64,000 nt of DNA, from NCBI RefSeq assembly GCF_017652985.1, contig NZ_JAGGDJ010000027.1, positions 1 through 64,000 on the forward strand, written 5' to 3'. This DNA is from Paenibacillus artemisiicola (GTDB taxonomy: Bacteria > Bacillota > Bacilli > Paenibacillales > Paenibacillaceae). Below, piece after piece: positions 60,177-64,000 of this stretch (the stretch's first letter is position 1; every line of letters begins with the position of its first letter). Below the pieces are notes generated by a model, which saw nothing but the letters and a program-made list of their open reading frames with translations, was not told the origin of the DNA and made no database searches. The position numbers were made by a program, and so were the translations under genes.

Positions 60177-61121
60177 ATGGACATGAAGACCGGGCGCAAG
60201 CGCGCGCGAACGCGCTGGCGCACACAAGATACCGAACTTACGCTGCTGGCCTTACCGACGACCGTCTGGTACATCTTGTTTTGTTTCCTGCCGATGTTCG
60301 GCCTCGTGATCGCCTTCAAGGATTTCAAGATTCGCGGGGGCTTCCTGAGCAACGTCATCCATAGCGATTGGACCGGGTTCAAGAACTTCGAATTCCTGTT
60401 CAAGTCGAACGACGCCTGGGTCGTCATTCGCAATACGCTGGGCTACAACCTGATCTTCATCGTGCTCGGCATCGCGGTGCCCGTCACGCTGGCGCTGATG
60501 ATCGGCCAGCTGCACAGCGGCAAGGCCGGGAAGTTTTATCAGACGCTGATGTTCCTGCCGTACTTCCTTTCCTGGGTCGTGGTGTCCGCCATCGTGTGGG
60601 CGTTCCTGAGCTTCGACAAGGGGATCGCGAACCAGTTCCTGACCGGCCTGGGCAAGGACCCGGTCAACTGGTACATGGAACCGAGCTACTGGCCGTACTT
60701 CCTGGTGTTCATGAACGTCTGGAAGGGCCTTGGCTACGGCATGGTCGTCTACCTGGCGACGATCACCGGCATCGACAACACGTACTACGAAGCGGCCGTC
60801 ATCGACGGCGCCTCCAAGTGGCAGCAGGCGCGGTTCATCACGTTGCCGCTCATGAAGCTCGTCATCGTGATGATGTTCATCCTCGCCGTCGGGCGCATTT
60901 TCTACACGGATTTCGGCTTGTTCTTCCAAGTGCCGCGGGACTCCAACTCGCTGTTCAACGTGGCGACCACGGTCGACGTGCTGGTGTATAAGCAGCTGAA
61001 GACCGCGACGGTCGGCATGGCGTCCGCCTCCGCGTTCGTCCAATCCGTGCTGGGCTGCTTGACCATATTGCTGGCCAACTGGATCGTGCGTCGCGTCGAC
61101 CGCGAGAGCGCCATGATGTAA
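60177..61121 (+). CDS. Sugar ABC transporter permease, LplB type
   Basis: A 314-residue permease with six predicted transmembrane helices. The EAA loop that contacts the ATPase reads YYEAAVIDGASKWQQARFIT and is followed by LPLM. It belongs to the LplB group of oligosaccharide or polysaccharide permeases, common in many copies in Paenibacillus. ATG 60177 follows AAGGAG by ten bases. First gene of a permease-permease-binding protein operon; no ATPase is encoded here, so a shared MsmX-like ATPase is likely. Confidence 0.93.
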   Translation: MDMKTGRKRARTRWRTQDTELTLLALPTTVWYILFCFLPMFGLVIAFKDFKIRGGFLSNVIHSDWTGFKNFEFLFKSNDAWVVIRNTLGYNLIFIVLGIAVPVTLALMIGQLHSGKAGKFYQTLMFLPYFLSWVVVSAIVWAFLSFDKGIANQFLTGLGKDPVNWYMEPSYWPYFLVFMNVWKGLGYGMVVYLATITGIDNTYYEAAVIDGASKWQQARFITLPLMKLVIVMMFILAVGRIFYTDFGLFFQVPRDSNSLFNVATTVDVLVYKQLKTATVGMASASAFVQSVLGCLTILLANWIVRRVDRESAMM

Positions 61122-61136
61122 AGGAGGATGCGGAAC

Positions 61137-62066
61137 ATGTCATCAAGCGCGAAATACGAGTCGGGTCTCGATAAGTTCAACCGAATCAAGCCCGGCACCA
61201 ACCTGCTGTTCAACCTGATCTTCATAATATTGGCTCTGCTCTGCCTCATCCCGGTCCTCGTAGTCCTGTCCATCTCGCTGAGCAGCGAGGATTCCATCCG
61301 GAACGGCGGCTATCATCTCTTCCCGACGGCGTTCTCCGGGGAGGCGTACCAATACATCATCAACCAAGGGACAATGATCATGAAGGCGCTCGGCGTCTCC
61401 GTGCTCGTGACCGGCGTCGGCACGCTGCTCGGCGTAATGCTGACGACGTCGATGGGGTACGTGCTGTCCCGGCCGAATTACAAGCTGAACGGGCTGCTGA
61501 CCTGGATCGTCTTCATCCCGATGGTGTTTAACGGCGGCCTGGTGTCCAGCTACTACATCAACTCCAACCTGCTGGGCCTGAAGGATACGGTCTGGGCGCT
61601 GATCCTGCCCCTCGCCGTCTCGTCGTTCAACGTCATCATCTGCAAAACGTTCTTCCGCAGCACGATTCCGGACGCGCTGATCGAATCCGCCGAGATCGAC
61701 GGCTCGAGCCAGCTGCGCATCTTCTTCTCGATCGTACTGCCGATCTCGCTGCCGGTCCTGGCGACCATCGGCCTGTTCCTCTGCTTCGCCTATTGGAACG
61801 ACTGGTTCCAGTCCATGCTGTACATCGACAACCAGAACCTGTACTCGCTGCAGGCGCTGCTGAACAGCCTGATGACCAACATCGACGCCTTGGCGAAGAA
61901 CGCGTCCGTCATGGGCGTGAGCTACGCGGAGCTGGTCGCCAAAATGCCGAAGGAATCCGCGCGGATGGCCGTCGCCATCGTCATCGTGGTGCCCGTGGCC
62001 ATCGCGTACCCGTTCTTCCAGAAGTACTTTATCTCCGGTCTGACGATCGGCGCCGTGAAAGGCTGA
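61137..62066 (+). CDS. Sugar ABC transporter permease, LplC/YtcP type
   Basis: A 309-residue permease of the CUT1 MalG-like group, partner of the gene before it. Six helices and the EAA loop IESAEIDGSSQLRIFFSIVL are visible, with a C-terminus ending FISGLTIGAVKG, standard for this family. I chose ATG 61137, nine bases from AAGGAGG, over ATG 61128. It is 15 bases after the first permease. Confidence 0.93.
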   Translation: MSSSAKYESGLDKFNRIKPGTNLLFNLIFIILALLCLIPVLVVLSISLSSEDSIRNGGYHLFPTAFSGEAYQYIINQGTMIMKALGVSVLVTGVGTLLGVMLTTSMGYVLSRPNYKLNGLLTWIVFIPMVFNGGLVSSYYINSNLLGLKDTVWALILPLAVSSFNVIICKTFFRSTIPDALIESAEIDGSSQLRIFFSIVLPISLPVLATIGLFLCFAYWNDWFQSMLYIDNQNLYSLQALLNSLMTNIDALAKNASVMGVSYAELVAKMPKESARMAVAIVIVVPVAIAYPFFQKYFISGLTIGAVKG

Positions 62067-62073
62067 TTCCGAA

Positions 62074-62125
62074 ATAAACCGGCTTCGTCCGGTTTATGAT
62101 ACCCGCCGCGCTTAGCGACGGCGGG
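62074..62125 (+). other. Two tandem intercistronic hairpins
   Basis: Hairpin 1 is a perfect 9-bp stem ATAAACCGG/CCGGTTTAT with loop CTTCGT (62074-62097). Hairpin 2 is a 10-bp GC stem with loop TTA and one bulged A (62102-62125). Neither has a T-run. They lie between the permease and the binding-protein gene, where such structures often stabilise or separate the abundant binding-protein mRNA. Confidence 0.7.
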
Positions 62126-62205
62126 ACAGCAAGCCGAAGCATCCGCAGCACGATTCAAAGCAAGCAGAATTCCAGGAAGCACGATCAAAGGGAGGAAAAA
62201 CGGAT

Positions 62206-63726
62206 ATGAAACAGACAAAGAAAAAATTAATGGCCGTCGGCGCCGCGGCGCTCTTGACGACCGCGCTCGCGGGCTGCGGCTCGAACGCCGACTCGGAGAC
62301 GGGCAACAACGCGCCGGCTAATGCGAACACGCCAGCCAATACGTCGGCTAACGCGGACACGAACGCGAACAAGCCGGCATCGGGCGACATCCCGACGCTG
62401 GTCTGGTGGACGATCGGCGGCCAAATGCCGGCCAACTTCGACAAAGCCATCGCCGCGATGAACGAGTACACGGCCGAGAAAATCGGCGTGAAGATCGACA
62501 TCAAAGTGGCAAGCTGGGGCGATTGGGACACGAAGATCAACACGGTCGTCAACACCGGCGAACCTTTCGACATCATGTTTACGAATAACAGCAAATACAG
62601 CCAGCAAGTCAACATGGGCGCGTTCGCCGACCTGACGGACCTCGTTCAGAAGGAAACGCCCGACCTGTACAACCTCATTCCGCAGAAGGTATGGGACGGC
62701 ACGAAGATCGGCGGGAAAATCTATTCCGTACCGACGTATAAGGACTCCTCGCTTACGCAATACTGGGTGTTCGACGACAAATACGTGCAGAAATACGGCA
62801 TCGATACGGCGAACATCAAGACGCTGCAGGATCTCGACAAGCCGTTCCACGACATGAAGGCCGGCGAAGGCAAGAGCTTCTACCCGCTGCCGATGACGCA
62901 AGGCGGATTCAACGGCTTCTTCAACAGCTACGACGACATGACCCTCGGCCTGCCGCCGATCGGCGTGAAAGCCGACGACGCGTCCCGCAAAGTCGTATCC
63001 GTGCTGGAACAGCCGGACGTCATGGACGGCCTGAAGCTGCTGCATAAGTGGTACCAAGACGGCATCGTCAACCCGGACGCGCCGACCAAGACCGAAGCGG
63101 ACAAAGGACCTGCGTTCTTCGCGGCCCAAGCGTTCCCCGGCGCGGAAACGACGTGGCAGATCAACGAAGGCGTCGCGAAGTACGACATGTTCCAAAACTT
63201 CGGCCCGATCTACACGACGAGCACCATCCAAGGTTCCTTGAACGCGATCTCGGCGACTTCGAAGTATAAGAGCGAAGCGCTGAAATACCTGCAATTGGTC
63301 AACACCGATCCAAAGCTGCGCAACATGCTGGCCTTCGGCGAGCCGGGCGTCGACTACAACAACGTGGACGGCGAGAAAGTCGTCGAGCGCACGACCGACA
63401 CGTGGCCGCTGGCTGCCTACACGCAAGGCACGTTCTTCGACCTGGCCGTGACGAAAGGCGCGCCTGTCGATCAATGGGATCAAGTGAAGAAGCTGAACGA
63501 GCAAGCCACGTCCTCCTCGACCCTCGGCTTCGCGCTGGACATCGGCAAGCTGGGCACCGAAGTGGCCAACACCAAAGCGGTATGGGACAAATACAAATAC
63601 GAGCTGCTGACGGGCGCATCCGATCCGGAGAAAGTCATTCCGAAGATCGTCTCCGAGCTGAAAGCCGCCGGCATGGATACGATCACGAAGGCCGCCCAAG
63701 AGCAAATCGACGCGTACTTCAAATAA
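62206..63726 (+). CDS. Extracellular sugar-binding lipoprotein of the ABC transporter
   Basis: A 506-residue solute-binding protein of the LplA type. The signal peptide ends in lipobox LAGC (Cys24), a spacer rich in Asn, Ala, Thr and Pro follows (residues 28-60), then the substrate-binding fold (LVWWTIGGQMPANFDKAIAA onward). Substrate is unknown, probably an oligosaccharide. It follows the two permeases, and a terminator lies after it. Confidence 0.94.
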   Translation: MKQTKKKLMAVGAAALLTTALAGCGSNADSETGNNAPANANTPANTSANADTNANKPASGDIPTLVWWTIGGQMPANFDKAIAAMNEYTAEKIGVKIDIKVASWGDWDTKINTVVNTGEPFDIMFTNNSKYSQQVNMGAFADLTDLVQKETPDLYNLIPQKVWDGTKIGGKIYSVPTYKDSSLTQYWVFDDKYVQKYGIDTANIKTLQDLDKPFHDMKAGEGKSFYPLPMTQGGFNGFFNSYDDMTLGLPPIGVKADDASRKVVSVLEQPDVMDGLKLLHKWYQDGIVNPDAPTKTEADKGPAFFAAQAFPGAETTWQINEGVAKYDMFQNFGPIYTTSTIQGSLNAISATSKYKSEALKYLQLVNTDPKLRNMLAFGEPGVDYNNVDGEKVVERTTDTWPLAAYTQGTFFDLAVTKGAPVDQWDQVKKLNEQATSSSTLGFALDIGKLGTEVANTKAVWDKYKYELLTGASDPEKVIPKIVSELKAAGMDTITKAAQEQIDAYFK

Positions 63727-63773
63727 GCCAACCGCGGTAAATCGTAAGCCAAGCATGCAAATCGACACCCGGA

Positions 63774-63806
63774 AAACCCGAACGGCAAGCGGCCGTTCGG
63801 GTTTTT
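63774..63806 (+). terminator. ABC transporter operon terminator
   Basis: A perfect 13-bp stem AAACCCGAACGGC/GCCGTTCGGGTTT with loop AAGCG and a T-run. Confidence 0.93.
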
Positions 63807-63899
63807 GCCACAAATTACGGGATTGCATTGGGGCAAGATGAAGTAATATGGTTAAAAAAAGCGGGGTGCGACAATAGCCTATTGCAAAGGAGACGCCGC

Positions 63900-64000
63900 A
63901 TGCGTTCATTTCTGCAAATCAAGATCTATCGCGGCAAATTCATTGCATATGCGGTATTCGTGGTCTTCATCGGCCTGACGCTCGGCGCGCTTACCTGCGC
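63900..64000 (+). CDS. N-terminus of a membrane protein, cut by the window edge
   Basis: Thirty-three codons open to the window end from ATG 63900, with AAAGGAG seven bases upstream. The start MRSFLQIKIYRGKF is basic and is followed by a hydrophobic run (IAYAVFVVFIGLTLGALTC), an inside-out first transmembrane segment. Near Lpl-type transporters this is often a YesM-type sensor kinase or an AraC protein with a Cache domain, but too little is visible to decide. Confidence 0.65.
   Translation, partial: MRSFLQIKIYRGKFIAYAVFVVFIGLTLGALTC

Overview
The window is the replication-origin region of a spore-forming, moderately GC-rich member of the Firmicutes, most likely a Paenibacillaceae species (Paenibacillus or Cohnella type). 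The reasons are the gene order dnaA-dnaN-yaaA-recF-remB-gyrB-[YheC/YheD]-gyrA-HD-GYP-rrn, the sporulation-linked genes (soj/spo0J/noc, yyaC, a spore-coat ATP-grasp protein), the WalRK operon with yycHIJ and an HtrA protease, and an LplB/LplC-type sugar transporter. No species can be named from the sequence alone.

Layout. At 1-70 lies the 5' tip of a 16S rRNA gene on the minus strand, with tandem promoters behind it. From 357 to 11594 the replication genes run leftward (HD-GYP, gyrA, gyrB, remB, recF, yaaA, dnaN, dnaA). A rightward ATP-grasp spore-coat gene sits between gyrB and gyrA. oriC is bipartite. One DnaA-box cluster lies upstream of dnaA (11587-12009). The second lies between dnaA and dnaN (10067-10175), with a DnaA box and an unmistakable DnaA-trio unwinding element. 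From 12247 transcription is mainly rightward: rpmH, rnpA, yidC, khpB, mnmE, mnmG, rsmG, noc, soj, spo0J, with two perfect parS sites (18580 and 20953).

From 21.4 to 47.2 kb the conserved housekeeping order continues. It holds a cysteine-desulfurase-like enzyme, DUF4446, yyaC, tRNA-Ser(CGA), rpsF-ssb-rpsR, an LCP ligase, a CBS protein, yybS, gdpP, rplI, the replicative helicase, purA behind a PurR operator, an M23 peptidase, walRK-yycHIJ, an HtrA protease and rlmH. This block joins chromosome replication and segregation, translation, c-di-AMP turnover and cell-wall homeostasis.

From 47.7 to 59.7 kb is an accessory region of solitary small genes and regulators. It contains a macrolide-type glycosyltransferase next to a truncated TetR gene, a WYL regulator with two matching promoter/operator blocks, DoxX, a GyrI-like protein, an ECF42-type sigma factor with its YciI/DGPF partner, VOC, a quinone-reductase-like enzyme, a Crp/Fnr regulator with an FNR-geometry palindrome beside it, GNAT, a thioesterase and an SDR. 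Two close paralogues of a protein family I do not recognise lie about 5.7 kb apart (51880 and 57566). From 60.2 kb to the end is an LplB/LplC/solute-binding-protein operon without its ATPase, followed by the start of a membrane protein cut by the window edge.

I found no CRISPR array, complete insertion sequence or prophage. The most interesting leads are the WYL-linked repeated promoter with its unknown protein family, the Crp/Fnr-adjacent palindrome, and the fine structure of oriC.
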